A stretch of 9,663 nt of DNA from Clostridia bacterium (GTDB taxonomy: Bacteria; Bacillota; Clostridia; Oscillospirales; Acutalibacteraceae): NCBI GenBank assembly GCA_017437165.1, contig JAFSBS010000253.1, positions 1-9,663 on the forward strand, read 5' to 3'. A program made the position numbers and the translations under genes. The notes beneath the pieces are model-generated. The model made no database searches, was not told where the DNA came from, and worked only from the letters and a program-made list of their open reading frames with translations. Every line of letters starts with the position of its first letter. The first letter of the stretch is position 1. Shown one piece after another: positions 1-6,665 of the stretch.

Positions 1-1157
1 CCATCTATTTTATTCCATGTTACCTTTACACCTGTTGTGTCGTTTACCGATTTAACTGTTGGAACTGAAAGGAACACGAGATTATTGGAATCTGTATAAC
101 TACTCTTATACTTACCATTTATTGCTCTTACTGTATATTTGTAAGTCACACCTGATTTAACCGTTTTATCTGTAAATGACTTTGCGGTTTCTTTTGCTGT
201 GCCAAGATTCACCCATTTTGTCCATTTACCATCTTTTATTTCTGAACGGTAAATAATATAACCTTTTGCACCCTTAACAGTATTCCAGCTTCCTGAAATC
301 GCTTTTTCACCATTTGTAATTTTAAGAGTAGGTTGCTGAAGATAAATAAGTGTATTTGAGTCTTTATACGTACTCTTAACGCTACCATTTACTGCGCAGA
401 GGGTATATTTATACTGACTACCTGAATTAACCGTCTTATCTGTAAATGACTTTGCAGTTTCCTTTGTTTTACCAAGGTTTATCCATTTTGTCCATTTGCC
501 GTTTTTCATTTCTGAACGATAAATAATATAACCTTTTGCACCATCTATTTTTTCCCATGTACCTGTTATACCATTTGCAGAATTAGAAATTACTAATGTT
601 GGTTGTTCAAGATAAACCATAGAAGCAGACGCAATATAACCACTTCTTGTTTTTCCGTCAACAGCACGAACAGCATATCTGTAGCTTACACCACTTACTG
701 TTTTGTCATCAAACCAGGAATTTTTTGCTTCAACAGTTTTTCCAAGTGTTTCCCACTTTGACCATTTATTATTTTTCATTTCTGAACGATAAACAATGTA
801 ACTGTCAGCACCATCTATTTTATTCCACTTAATTAAAAGACCTGTTGTTGAAATTGCAACTGTTGATGATGGTGCTTCAATAAATGTAAGACCTGCACAT
901 TCTTTATATGCACTCCTGAATTCACCATTTACTGCACGAACAGCATATTTATAAGTTACACCTTTTTCTACTTTCTTATCTACCCAAGAAGAAGCAGTTG
1001 CTTTTAATGTTCCTCGATTTTTCCAACCGGACCAACTTTTAGTTTTTTTGTTATACTGAGAAGAATAAACAATATAACCCAAAGCATCTTCGTCCTGAGT
1101 AAAAGTTACTTTTATACCATTCGCTGCATTTTCAATTGTAACTTTTGGTGTATCAAG
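1..1157 (-). repeat. Fibronectin type III-like tandem modules, 270-bp period
   Basis: Four full modules and the start of a fifth: residues 750-842, 843-932, 933-1022, 1023-1112 and 1113 onward. Each has a proline near the start, a W-N/E-K-I-D-G-A strand, YIVYRSE, a W-x-K-W segment, a K-T/S-F-x-D-K-T-V turn, and Y-K-Y-x-V-R-A-V/I-N-G, which is the usual bacterial Fn3 pattern. The second to fourth are exactly 90 residues each, so the DNA repeats in register every 270 bp; compare the starts at 1, 271, 541 and 811. Copies 3 and 4 are nearly identical in their central part, pointing to recent duplication. These modules usually act as spacers or binding modules in exported proteins. Confidence 0.85.
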
Positions 1158-3404
1158 TGTAAGTTTACTCAACACTGCTTTTTCGAGTTCAACTTTACAA
1201 ACTGTACACTCTTTGTGTTGCGCACCTTCTTCAGTAAATGTTGCTTCTTTATCTGTAATCCATTCACTTGATGTGTGACCGGTTGCTTTTAAAACTTTAC
1301 CGGTTTCTATAATTTCTTCACAATCAGGGCAGTATTTGTCCCCTGAATAACCATCTTCAAGACAAGTAGCATCTTTCTGGTCTTTGATTTCTGCATTTTT
1401 ATGAGCAATTTTTTCTATTACAACTATTTCTTTATCTTCACAAACAGAACAAATTCTGTATTTTGAACCATCTTCAAAGCAAGTAGCAGTCTTTGTAATA
1501 GTCCATTCGCCATAAGTATGACCTAAAATATCTATTGTACCGGACTCTAAAACTGCTTTACATACAGTACACATTTTGTGTTTTGAACCTGCAGTAGTAC
1601 AGGTTGCCTCTTTATCAACAATCCAATCACTCAAAACGTGGTCTTTAGGTGAAGTTACAATCGTTTCCAATTCTTCGCCACATTTACATTTTTTAAGCAT
1701 TGAACCCGCAGTAGTACAAGTTGCTTCTTTTATTGTTTCATAAACAAAATCAATATGACCTGTTGCTTCTATTTCTGTAATTTCGGATTTTTCTTCACAA
1801 CGTGTACAATGTTTTGATTTTGAACCCGCTTCTGTACAAGTAGGTTCTAAATCAATTGTAAAATCAACATTTTCGTAATCGTGACCAAGAGCATCAATTA
1901 CTGTTACCTCTGTTTTTTCCGTACAACGGGAACAATGTTTTGACTTTGAACCTGTTTCAGTGCAAGTAGATTCTGAATCAATTGTGAATTCTTCACTGAA
2001 ATCGTGACCTAAAACATTGACTTCTCTTGTTTCAAAGGCTTCACAATCTTTACATTCTCTTTTTTCTTCACCTACTTCAGTACAAGTAGGTGCTTTTGTT
2101 TCTTCCCATTCAGAAAAATCGTGGTCTTTTACAGGAATTGTCGCAGTTTCAATTACTTCTTTACAAACCGTACAAATCTTTTCTAACTTACCTTCTTCTG
2201 AACAGGTAGAGTCTTTAACAAAGCTCCATGCACCCGCTGTATGTGCAAGTGGATCTATGCTTTCAGTTTCTTTATATTCACAGTTTTCAACTGTACATTT
2301 TCTTTCGCGTTCACCCGCTTCTTTACAAGTCGGATTTTTTGTTGTTTCCCATTCGCCTAATGTGTGTTGAGCAGTAATTACGCCTGTTTCACATTCAAAA
2401 TCACAAACAGTACATTTTCTTACTTTAACACCCTCATTGTCACAGGTTGCAGGCGTTTTTACATCCCACTCGCCCGGTGTGTGAACACCTGTTGCGGTAA
2501 TCTCTGCTTCTTCTTTATAATCACATCCGTCATTGGTACAACTTCTGTGCATTAAACCATTTTCAACACAAGTAGGTGCAGAATCCAACATCCAGCCACC
2601 CATTGTATGTGGTAAAACTTCAATACTCTCTGTTTCAAGTTCATCACCACAAAGAGTACATTTTTTTACCATTTCGCCTTCTGCATTACAAGTTGCAGGG
2701 GTTTTTTGCTCCCAACCACCTTCGGTATGGGCATCAGGGTCAACTGTTTCGCTTGTAACAGTTTCAATTATTTTGTCACATCTGTCAACAGTACAGTAGT
2801 AACCTGTAACTTCACCTTTTATACAAGTTGCATCTGAAATTTTCTTTGTGTCAGAACTTCTTATGTGGTCAGTTGTACCATAATGGAAAGCAAACTGAAG
2901 GAGATCATAAGTCCCTCCTAATTGTGCTACTTCACCATCATAGAATATATATTTTAATTCTTTTGCATCAACCAAAGCCCCAATTGCAAGTGCTGTTGCA
3001 GTCTCGAGAACCGTTAAACTGTCACCTGTTTTTGCCCCGGGGTATGTGAGCAACATTGTTTGATTACTATTATAAAGTATGCCATCTACAATAGTAAGAA
3101 CATTATTACCCTCTGCAAGTGTAATGGTTTCAAGGTTAGGGCAACCTGCAAATGGATTCATTGTCATATTGACATCAGTTACAGTATATTCTTTTCCCCC
3201 TATTATAAATGATGCGGGAATTTCAACCTCCGTTGCATCTCTGTCAGAATATTGAGTAATAACGCAGGTTGTTCCATCTTGTTCATACGAAATATGCCAG
3301 TTGTCTATTGTTTCTGAATAGCTTGCACTTGCTGTTATTGGTGCAGAAACACACACACCTATAACAAATACAACAGCTAAAAGTGAACTAAGTAATCTTT
3401 TCAC
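1..3404 (-). CDS. Large secreted multi-repeat surface protein (BspA-like LRR, Cys/His repeats, Fn3-like repeats), C-terminus outside window
   Basis: The frame is open from a GTG at 3404 to the window edge, giving 1134 complete codons and no stop. Seen: a signal peptide (residues 1-27), a BspA/LRR_5-like region (about 57-165), fourteen Cys/His repeats (about 190-748), then Fn3-like modules starting near 750, 843, 933, 1023 and 1113. The GTG start is chosen because AAAGGGAAG (3412-3420) lies 7 nt upstream and a typical Lys-Arg signal-peptide start follows; a TTG directly before it is in frame but sits too close to that site. Such architectures are known from exported adhesin-like or binding proteins of gut and oral Clostridia. 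The ligand and role are unknown, so no function is claimed. A cell-wall sorting signal or dockerin would lie beyond the window. It has its own promoter and is separate from the arg operon. The 40-odd cysteines are unusual for an exported protein of this group. Confidence 0.9.
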   Translation of the reverse strand, partial: MKRLLSSLLAVVFVIGVCVSAPITASASYSETIDNWHISYEQDGTTCVITQYSDRDATEVEIPASFIIGGKEYTVTDVNMTMNPFAGCPNLETITLAEGNNVLTIVDGILYNSNQTMLLTYPGAKTGDSLTVLETATALAIGALVDAKELKYIFYDGEVAQLGGTYDLLQFAFHYGTTDHIRSSDTKKISDATCIKGEVTGYYCTVDRCDKIIETVTSETVDPDAHTEGGWEQKTPATCNAEGEMVKKCTLCGDELETESIEVLPHTMGGWMLDSAPTCVENGLMHRSCTNDGCDYKEEAEITATGVHTPGEWDVKTPATCDNEGVKVRKCTVCDFECETGVITAQHTLGEWETTKNPTCKEAGERERKCTVENCEYKETESIDPLAHTAGAWSFVKDSTCSEEGKLEKICTVCKEVIETATIPVKDHDFSEWEETKAPTCTEVGEEKRECKDCEAFETREVNVLGHDFSEEFTIDSESTCTETGSKSKHCSRCTEKTEVTVIDALGHDYENVDFTIDLEPTCTEAGSKSKHCTRCEEKSEITEIEATGHIDFVYETIKEATCTTAGSMLKKCKCGEELETIVTSPKDHVLSDWIVDKEATCTTAGSKHKMCTVCKAVLESGTIDILGHTYGEWTITKTATCFEDGSKYRICSVCEDKEIVVIEKIAHKNAEIKDQKDATCLEDGYSGDKYCPDCEEIIETGKVLKATGHTSSEWITDKEATFTEEGAQHKECTVCKVELEKAVLSKLTLDTPKVTIENAANGIKVTFTQDEDALGYIVYSSQYNKKTKSWSGWKNRGTLKATASSWVDKKVEKGVTYKYAVRAVNGEFRSAYKECAGLTFIEAPSSTVAISTTGLLIKWNKIDGADSYIVYRSEMKNNKWSKWETLGKTVEAKNSWFDDKTVSGVSYRYAVRAVDGKTRSGYIASASMVYLEQPTLVISNSANGITGTWEKIDGAKGYIIYRSEMKNGKWTKWINLGKTKETAKSFTDKTVNSGSQYKYTLCAVNGSVKSTYKDSNTLIYLQQPTLKITNGEKAISGSWNTVKGAKGYIIYRSEIKDGKWTKWVNLGTAKETAKSFTDKTVKSGVTYKYTVRAINGKYKSSYTDSNNLVFLSVPTVKSVNDTTGVKVTWNKID
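1161..2837 (-). repeat. Array of fourteen ~40-residue Cys/His repeats
   Basis: Each repeat follows Thr-Cys-x3-Gly-x5-Cys-x2-Cys, then a Glu/Thr-rich strand, a Gly-His or similar, and often a Trp four residues after the His. The first-Cys positions are residues 194, 239, 279, 321, 360, 401, 441, 481, 523, 563, 602, 642 and 681; the fourteenth has Phe at 723. The period is 39-45 residues. Repeats 1, 3 and 5 have Cys-x4-Cys where the others have Cys-x2-Cys, and repeat 10 has Cys-x-Cys (573, 575). The conserved three Cys and one His per unit suggest a small metal-binding or disulphide-stabilised module; this is inference. Similar 'ATCTEAG...C..C' repeats are common in clostridial surface proteins, but I know of no assigned function. 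Confidence 0.9.
2910..3236 (-). other. BspA-like leucine-rich region (LRR_5 type)
   Basis: Residues about 57-165 follow the BspA/Treponema-type leucine-rich pattern: a VEIPASF strand start, NPFAGCPNLETITLAEGN, then VDGILYN followed by a LLTYPGAK segment and an AIGALVDAKELKYIFY strand. The phrase 'VDGILYN...LLTYPG' is typical of the long LRR_5 copy that often opens such proteins. Only two to three repeat units fit, fewer than in most BspA relatives, so this is probably a short N-terminal cap. The family is often linked to adhesion or binding, but that is family knowledge and not shown here. Confidence 0.7.
3324..3404 (-). other. Signal peptide of the large surface protein
   Basis: Residues 1-27 show a positive start (Lys-Arg at 2-3), a hydrophobic stretch of Leu, Val, Ile and Ala (about 4-19), and an Ala-Ser-Ala motif at 25-27 suited to signal peptidase I, with cleavage predicted before Ser28. 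The mature protein begins with a polar stretch. No lipobox is evident: the one Cys of the segment (18) lies inside the hydrophobic core. Export by the Sec pathway is inferred. Confidence 0.85.
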
Positions 3405-3411
3405 CAAAACA

Positions 3412-3420
3412 CTTCCCTTT
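3412..3420 (-). promoter_or_regulatory. Ribosome binding site deciding the GTG start
   Basis: The minus strand reads AAAGGGAAG here, with 7 nt before the GTG at 3404. No ATG is found in frame near this point. Another GTG five bases into the spacer runs into a TGA after two codons, so it can be excluded. Confidence 0.65.
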
Positions 3421-3456
3421 TATTTAAAATAATTTATAGCATATCTATACATTTTA

Positions 3457-3485
3457 ATTGTACTAATTTTTCATCATAAAGTCAA
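3457..3485 (-). promoter_or_regulatory. Sigma-A type promoter for the surface-protein gene
   Basis: On the minus strand, TTGACT (3485-3480) and TACAAT (3462-3457) are separated by exactly 17 bp (3479-3463). Each hexamer differs from consensus at one position. Transcription would start near 3450, leaving a leader of about 46 nt with the ribosome site near its end. It fits the gene orientation and lies well past the end of argF, so the surface-protein gene is probably transcribed independently. Confidence 0.75.
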
Positions 3486-3493
3486 TACGTATT
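3484..3493. promoter_or_regulatory. 10-bp palindrome AATACGTATT overlapping the -35 box
   Basis: The sequence is a perfect inverted repeat whose last two bases fall within the -35 hexamer. This position would suit an operator for a dimeric repressor, but a 10-bp A/T-rich palindrome can occur by chance and no second copy was noticed nearby. Confidence 0.3.
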
Positions 3494-3517
3494 TAGGAAT
3501 TAGGAAATAGGAAATAG
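3493..3517. repeat. Short tandem heptad repeat (TTAGGAA-type, three and a half copies)
   Basis: The plus strand reads TTAGGAA, TTAGGAA, ATAGGAA and a partial ATAG. The block ends 8 bp upstream of the -35 box (on the minus-strand reading) and is non-coding. It could be a slippage-prone tract or a repeated protein-binding site. Length variation here would not change the promoter spacer because the block lies outside it. Confidence 0.7.
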
Positions 3518-3532
3518 TTCTCAAAATAAACA

Positions 3533-3582
3533 CGTCTTATCATTTTTAGCTGATACTAAAATCAACTTCAAATGACAAGACG
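3533..3582 (-). terminator. Long imperfect hairpin after argF, probable operon terminator
   Basis: The arms 3570-3582 and 3533-3545 are complementary over 13 bp (12 Watson-Crick and one G-U pair). Inside, after a symmetric 3x3 internal loop, GTTGAT (3566-3561) pairs with ATCAGC (3554-3549) around a 6-nt loop. It begins 36 nt past the argF stop. The following minus-strand bases read TGTTTATTTTG, a T-rich but broken tail, so termination strength is uncertain; on the other strand the hairpin is also followed within about 10 nt by a run of six T. No gene on the plus strand needs a terminator here. Confidence 0.55.
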
Positions 3583-3618
3583 CATTATTAACTTTTTTCT
3601 GATTCCTGTTCCTGAAAT

Positions 3619-4605
3619 CTACTTAAGAGTCGCAAGCATTACAGCTTTTATTGTATGCATTCTGTTTTCTGCTTCCTGGAATACAACTGATTGCTCACTT
3701 TCAAAAACATCGTCGGTAACTTCAACTGCAGTTCTGTTGAACTTGTCGCAGATTTTTTTACCGATTTCAGTCTTTTTATCATGATAAGAAGGAAGACAGT
3801 GCATAAATATTGTGTCTTTACCTGTGTGTGACATCAATTCTTTATTCACCTGATACTTTGACAAATCATTTATTCTTTCTGCCCATACAAGTTCAGGTTC
3901 ACCCATTGAAACCCATACGTCTGTATAAACTACATCAGCATTTTTAACTGCTGAAACAGGGTCCTCTGAAAATGTTAAGGTTGCTCCGGTTGATTTTGCA
4001 ATTTTTTTACATTCACCAACCAAATCGGTATCCGGAAAATATTTTTTAGGTGCGCACGCAACAAAATTGAGTCCCATTTTAGCACAACCAACCATTAAAG
4101 AGTTACCCATATTATATCTTGCATCACCAAGATATACAAAGTTTATGCCCTTTAAATAACCAAATTCCTCTTTTATTGTAAGAAAATCGGCAAGAATCTG
4201 TGTAGGATGAAATTCGTTTGTAAGACCATTCCAAACAGGAACAGAGGAATATCTTGCAAGTTCTTCAACAACTTCCTGACCATAACCACGATATTCTATT
4301 CCGTCATAAATTGAAGAAAGCACTCTTGCAGTATCAGCAATACTTTCTTTTCTGCCAATTTGTGAAGCAGACGGGTCAAGGTAAGTAACACCCATACCCA
4401 AATCTCTTGCAGCAACTTCAAAACTGCAACGGGTTCTTGTGCTTGTTTTTTCAAATATAAGCGCAATATTTTTACCTTTTAAAACTTCATGTGGAACACC
4501 CTTTTTCTTTTTTTCTTTAAGGTCTGCCGCAAGGTCTATAAGGTATTCTATTTCTTCACTTGTATAATCAAGTAATTTCAAAAAATCTTTACCTGCTAAA
4601 TTCAT
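3619..4605 (-). CDS. argF: Ornithine carbamoyltransferase
   Basis: It joins carbamoyl phosphate to ornithine to give citrulline, a cytosolic step of arginine synthesis. With the ATG at 4605 it has 328 residues, normal for the family. Seen: the carbamoyl-phosphate loop STRTR (55-59), HPTQ (133-136), the ornithine-loop type DVWVSMGE (229-236) and the catalytic HCLP (269-272). The frame can be extended three codons to a TTG at 4614, but the only ribosome site (AAAGG, ending at 4615) touches that TTG, whereas it lies 9 nt before the ATG, so the ATG is preferred. It is the last gene of the operon, 1 nt after the argD stop, suggesting coupled translation. Catabolic ArcB is closely similar in sequence, but the neighbours argue for the biosynthetic role. 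Confidence 0.96.
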   Translation of the reverse strand: MNLAGKDFLKLLDYTSEEIEYLIDLAADLKEKKKKGVPHEVLKGKNIALIFEKTSTRTRCSFEVAARDLGMGVTYLDPSASQIGRKESIADTARVLSSIYDGIEYRGYGQEVVEELARYSSVPVWNGLTNEFHPTQILADFLTIKEEFGYLKGINFVYLGDARYNMGNSLMVGCAKMGLNFVACAPKKYFPDTDLVGECKKIAKSTGATLTFSEDPVSAVKNADVVYTDVWVSMGEPELVWAERINDLSKYQVNKELMSHTGKDTIFMHCLPSYHDKKTEIGKKICDKFNRTAVEVTDDVFESEQSVVFQEAENRMHTIKAVMLATLK

Positions 4606-4606
4606 T

Positions 4607-5773
4607 TCAATCAACCTTTACTGCTTTTTTTATAACACGGATTGCTTTTATCAATTCATCATCGCTGATATTGAGTGGTGGTAAAAGTCTTACTTTATTT
4701 TTTGCCTTTATTGGAAGAACTCCGTTTTCCTGGCAAATTTTTATTACTTCGCCTGCATCTTTTTCAGTTTCAATACCGAGCATAAGACCAAGACCTGTAA
4801 CACTTTTTACACCATCTGCATTTTCGAGTTCTTTAATTATATATTTTGATTTTCGGTTTACATCTTCTAAAAATCCGTAAGTAAGACGAGAAATAATGTT
4901 AACTGCACCCGCACAAGCAATCGGATTCCCACCGAAAGTTGAACCGTGAGTACCACTTGTTAAAACATCTTTTGTTTTCTCCCCGAACATAACAGCACCA
5001 ATAGGAAGTCCGCCGCCTAAACCTTTTGCGGTTGTTACAATGTCAGGTGTAATTCCGTAATGCATATATCCGTAAAGTTTACCTGTTCTGCCGTTACCTG
5101 TCTGAACTTCATCAACAATCATTAAAATATCTTCTTTTTCACATATTTCTTTAATTGCAGAAACAAATTCATTTGTAAGCGGCACTACACCACCTTCACC
5201 CTGAACAGTTTCAAACATAATAGCCGCTAACTTGTTTTCGGCTACTGTCTTTTTAAGCATTTCAACATCATTTGCATCTACATAAACAAAACCGTCAGTA
5301 AGTGGTAAAAAGTCATTATGAAAAACATCCTGACCGGTTGCCGCAAGAGTTGTAATTGTTCTACCGTGGAAACTGTTGTTTAAAGTCAAGATTTTGTAAT
5401 AATCCTTACCTTTTTTCTCGAACGCATATTTTCTTGCAGTTTTTATCGCACCTTCATTTGCTTCTGCTCCGGAATTACCGAAAAACACTTTTTTCATACC
5501 TGTTTTTTCACAAAGAAGTTCTGCAAGTTTTACACAAGGTTCTGAGTAATAAAGATTAGATGTATGCTGACAAACAGTAAGTTGTTTTGCTACTGCACTT
5601 ACCCATTCCTCGTCACACATACCAAAAATATTTACCGCGATACCACTGCCCATATCAATATATTCTTTACCGTTTTCATCAACTACCGTTGAGCCTTTGC
5701 CGGAAACAATTTCAATGGGAAATCTTCCGTAAGTATTTGCTATATAATACTTATCTTTCTCCTTGACACTCAT
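4607..5773 (-). CDS. argD: Acetylornithine aminotransferase
   Basis: It is a PLP enzyme transferring an amino group from glutamate to N-acetylglutamate semialdehyde, giving N-acetylornithine. From the ATG at 5773 it has 388 residues, usual for ArgD. Seen: the phosphate-binding stretch GNSGAEANE (99-107), the [11 protein letters not shown] motif (221-231) whose Asp contacts the PLP ring nitrogen, the PLP lysine in TTAKGLGGG (Lys250), and HGSTFGGNP (276-284). The open frame runs back 20 more codons inside argB, but a strong AAGGAG (5780-5785) sits 6 nt before the ATG at 5773, so the longer start is rejected. It follows argB by 10 nt and precedes argF by 1 nt. Class III aminotransferases of other substrates look alike; the operon settles the assignment. 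Confidence 0.96.
   Translation of the reverse strand: MSVKEKDKYYIANTYGRFPIEIVSGKGSTVVDENGKEYIDMGSGIAVNIFGMCDEEWVSAVAKQLTVCQHTSNLYYSEPCVKLAELLCEKTGMKKVFFGNSGAEANEGAIKTARKYAFEKKGKDYYKILTLNNSFHGRTITTLAATGQDVFHNDFLPLTDGFVYVDANDVEMLKKTVAENKLAAIMFETVQGEGGVVPLTNEFVSAIKEICEKEDILMIVDEVQTGNGRTGKLYGYMHYGITPDIVTTAKGLGGGLPIGAVMFGEKTKDVLTSGTHGSTFGGNPIACAGAVNIISRLTYGFLEDVNRKSKYIIKELENADGVKSVTGLGLMLGIETEKDAGEVIKICQENGVLPIKAKNKVRLLPPLNISDDELIKAIRVIKKAVKVD
4615..4620 (-). promoter_or_regulatory. Ribosome binding site deciding the argF start
   Basis: TAAAGG on the minus strand lies inside the last codons of argD, 9 nt upstream of the ATG at 4605 and directly against the alternative TTG at 4614. The spacing favours the ATG. 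Confidence 0.6.
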
Positions 5774-5779
5774 TTTAAT

Positions 5780-5785
5780 CTCCTT
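5780..5785 (-). promoter_or_regulatory. Strong ribosome binding site deciding the argD start, over the argB stop
   Basis: AAGGAG on the minus strand shares two bases with the argB TAA stop (5784-5786) and lies 6 nt upstream of the argD ATG. A ribosome ending argB would be positioned at this site, which suggests coupled re-initiation. Confidence 0.75.
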
Positions 5786-6665
5786 ATCTTTCATCGTCAT
5801 ATTCTTCGGTAACCATTGTACCTGCACCCTCATCTGTCAATAACTCTATAAGTATTGAGTGTGGTATTCTACCATCCATTATAATTACTTTCTCTACACC
5901 TTTTCTTATTGCATCTATACAACATTCAACTTTAGGAATCATTCCGCCTGAAATAACACCTGACTGAAATAACTTCTGTGCATCTTCAATGTTAATGCAT
6001 TTAATAATGGAATTCGGGTCATCTTTATCCTTTAAAACACCCGCAATATCAGTCATAGAAATAAGTCTTGTTGCATTCATAGCACCCGCTATATAAGACG
6101 CCGCCGTATCAGCATTTATATTATAAACATTACCTGCATTGTCACAACCAACAGTTGAAACAACAGGAATATAACCTTTTTCAAGAACATCTAAAACAGG
6201 AGTTACATCTACTTTTGTAATTCTGCCTACAAAACCTAATCTTTCGTCTTTGACTTCTGCTTCAATCATGTGGCCATCAAGACCCGAAATACCAATAGCC
6301 TTGCCACCTTTTATCTGAATAAGATTAACGAGAGATTTATTTATTTTACCCGCGAGTACCATTTGTACCACATCAGCAGTTTCTTTGTCGGTAACACGGA
6401 GACCATCAACGAACTTGCTTTCCTTACCTATTTTATTTAATGTTTCTGTAATTTCAGGACCACCGCCATGCACTAAAACAACCTTTACACCTATAAGATG
6501 AAGAAGAACAATATCTTCCATAACCTGTTGTTTTAATTCTTCGCTTACCATAGCATTACCGCCATATTTTACAACGATAATCTTTTCGTGATATTTCTGA
6601 ATATATGGCAAAGCCTGTGTAAGAATTTCCGCTCTGTCTAAATTTGTAACATTTTTATCTATCAT
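5784..6665 (-). CDS. argB: N-acetylglutamate kinase
   Basis: It phosphorylates N-acetylglutamate with ATP, the usual control step when acetyl groups are recycled by ArgJ. From the ATG at 6665 the protein has 293 residues. Seen: KYGGNAM (33-39), HGGGP (66-70), GISGLDG (125-131), NADTAA (184-189), SGGMIPK (239-245) and a C-terminal DEGAGTM (278-284). An N-terminal helix-like segment of about 25 residues precedes the kinase core, as in the arginine-inhibited hexameric forms of Thermotoga and Pseudomonas; feedback inhibition is therefore inferred. The start overlaps the argJ stop as ATGA (6662-6665), with GGAG (6676-6679) 10 nt upstream. A longer frame starting 18 codons earlier lies inside argJ and is rejected. 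Confidence 0.96.
   Translation of the reverse strand: MIDKNVTNLDRAEILTQALPYIQKYHEKIIVVKYGGNAMVSEELKQQVMEDIVLLHLIGVKVVLVHGGGPEITETLNKIGKESKFVDGLRVTDKETADVVQMVLAGKINKSLVNLIQIKGGKAIGISGLDGHMIEAEVKDERLGFVGRITKVDVTPVLDVLEKGYIPVVSTVGCDNAGNVYNINADTAASYIAGAMNATRLISMTDIAGVLKDKDDPNSIIKCINIEDAQKLFQSGVISGGMIPKVECCIDAIRKGVEKVIIMDGRIPHSILIELLTDEGAGTMVTEEYDDER

Noticed and set aside
2017..2370. Plus-strand 117-codon frame rich in Ser and Val
   Set aside because: It lies antisense to the Cys/His repeats, its internal periodicity mirrors those repeats, and no credible ribosome site or domain is seen.
2533..2799. Plus-strand 88-codon frame and the shorter frame within it
   Set aside because: They are antisense shadows of the same repeat array, with similar repeated phrases to the frame at 2017-2370.
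1161..2837. Possible CRISPR array because of regularly spaced repeats
   Set aside because: The units are about 120 bp, diverged at the DNA level, and keep one open reading frame with conserved Cys and His; this is a protein repeat.
1161..2837. Multihaem cytochrome reading of the Cys-x2-Cys motifs
   Set aside because: Haem c binding needs Cys-x2-Cys-His; His does not follow the second Cys in any repeat.
3405..3618. Riboswitch or T-box leader before the surface gene
   Set aside because: The predicted leader is only about 46 nt and no T-box or known riboswitch core was recognised; the hairpin lies upstream of the promoter.
3572..3784. Plus-strand 70-codon frame crossing the argF end
   Set aside because: It begins inside the probable terminator hairpin and runs antisense to conserved argF coding sequence.
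4560..4880. Plus-strand 106-codon frame across the argD/argF junction
   Set aside because: Antisense to both genes, low-complexity Ser/Phe composition, no recognisable domain.
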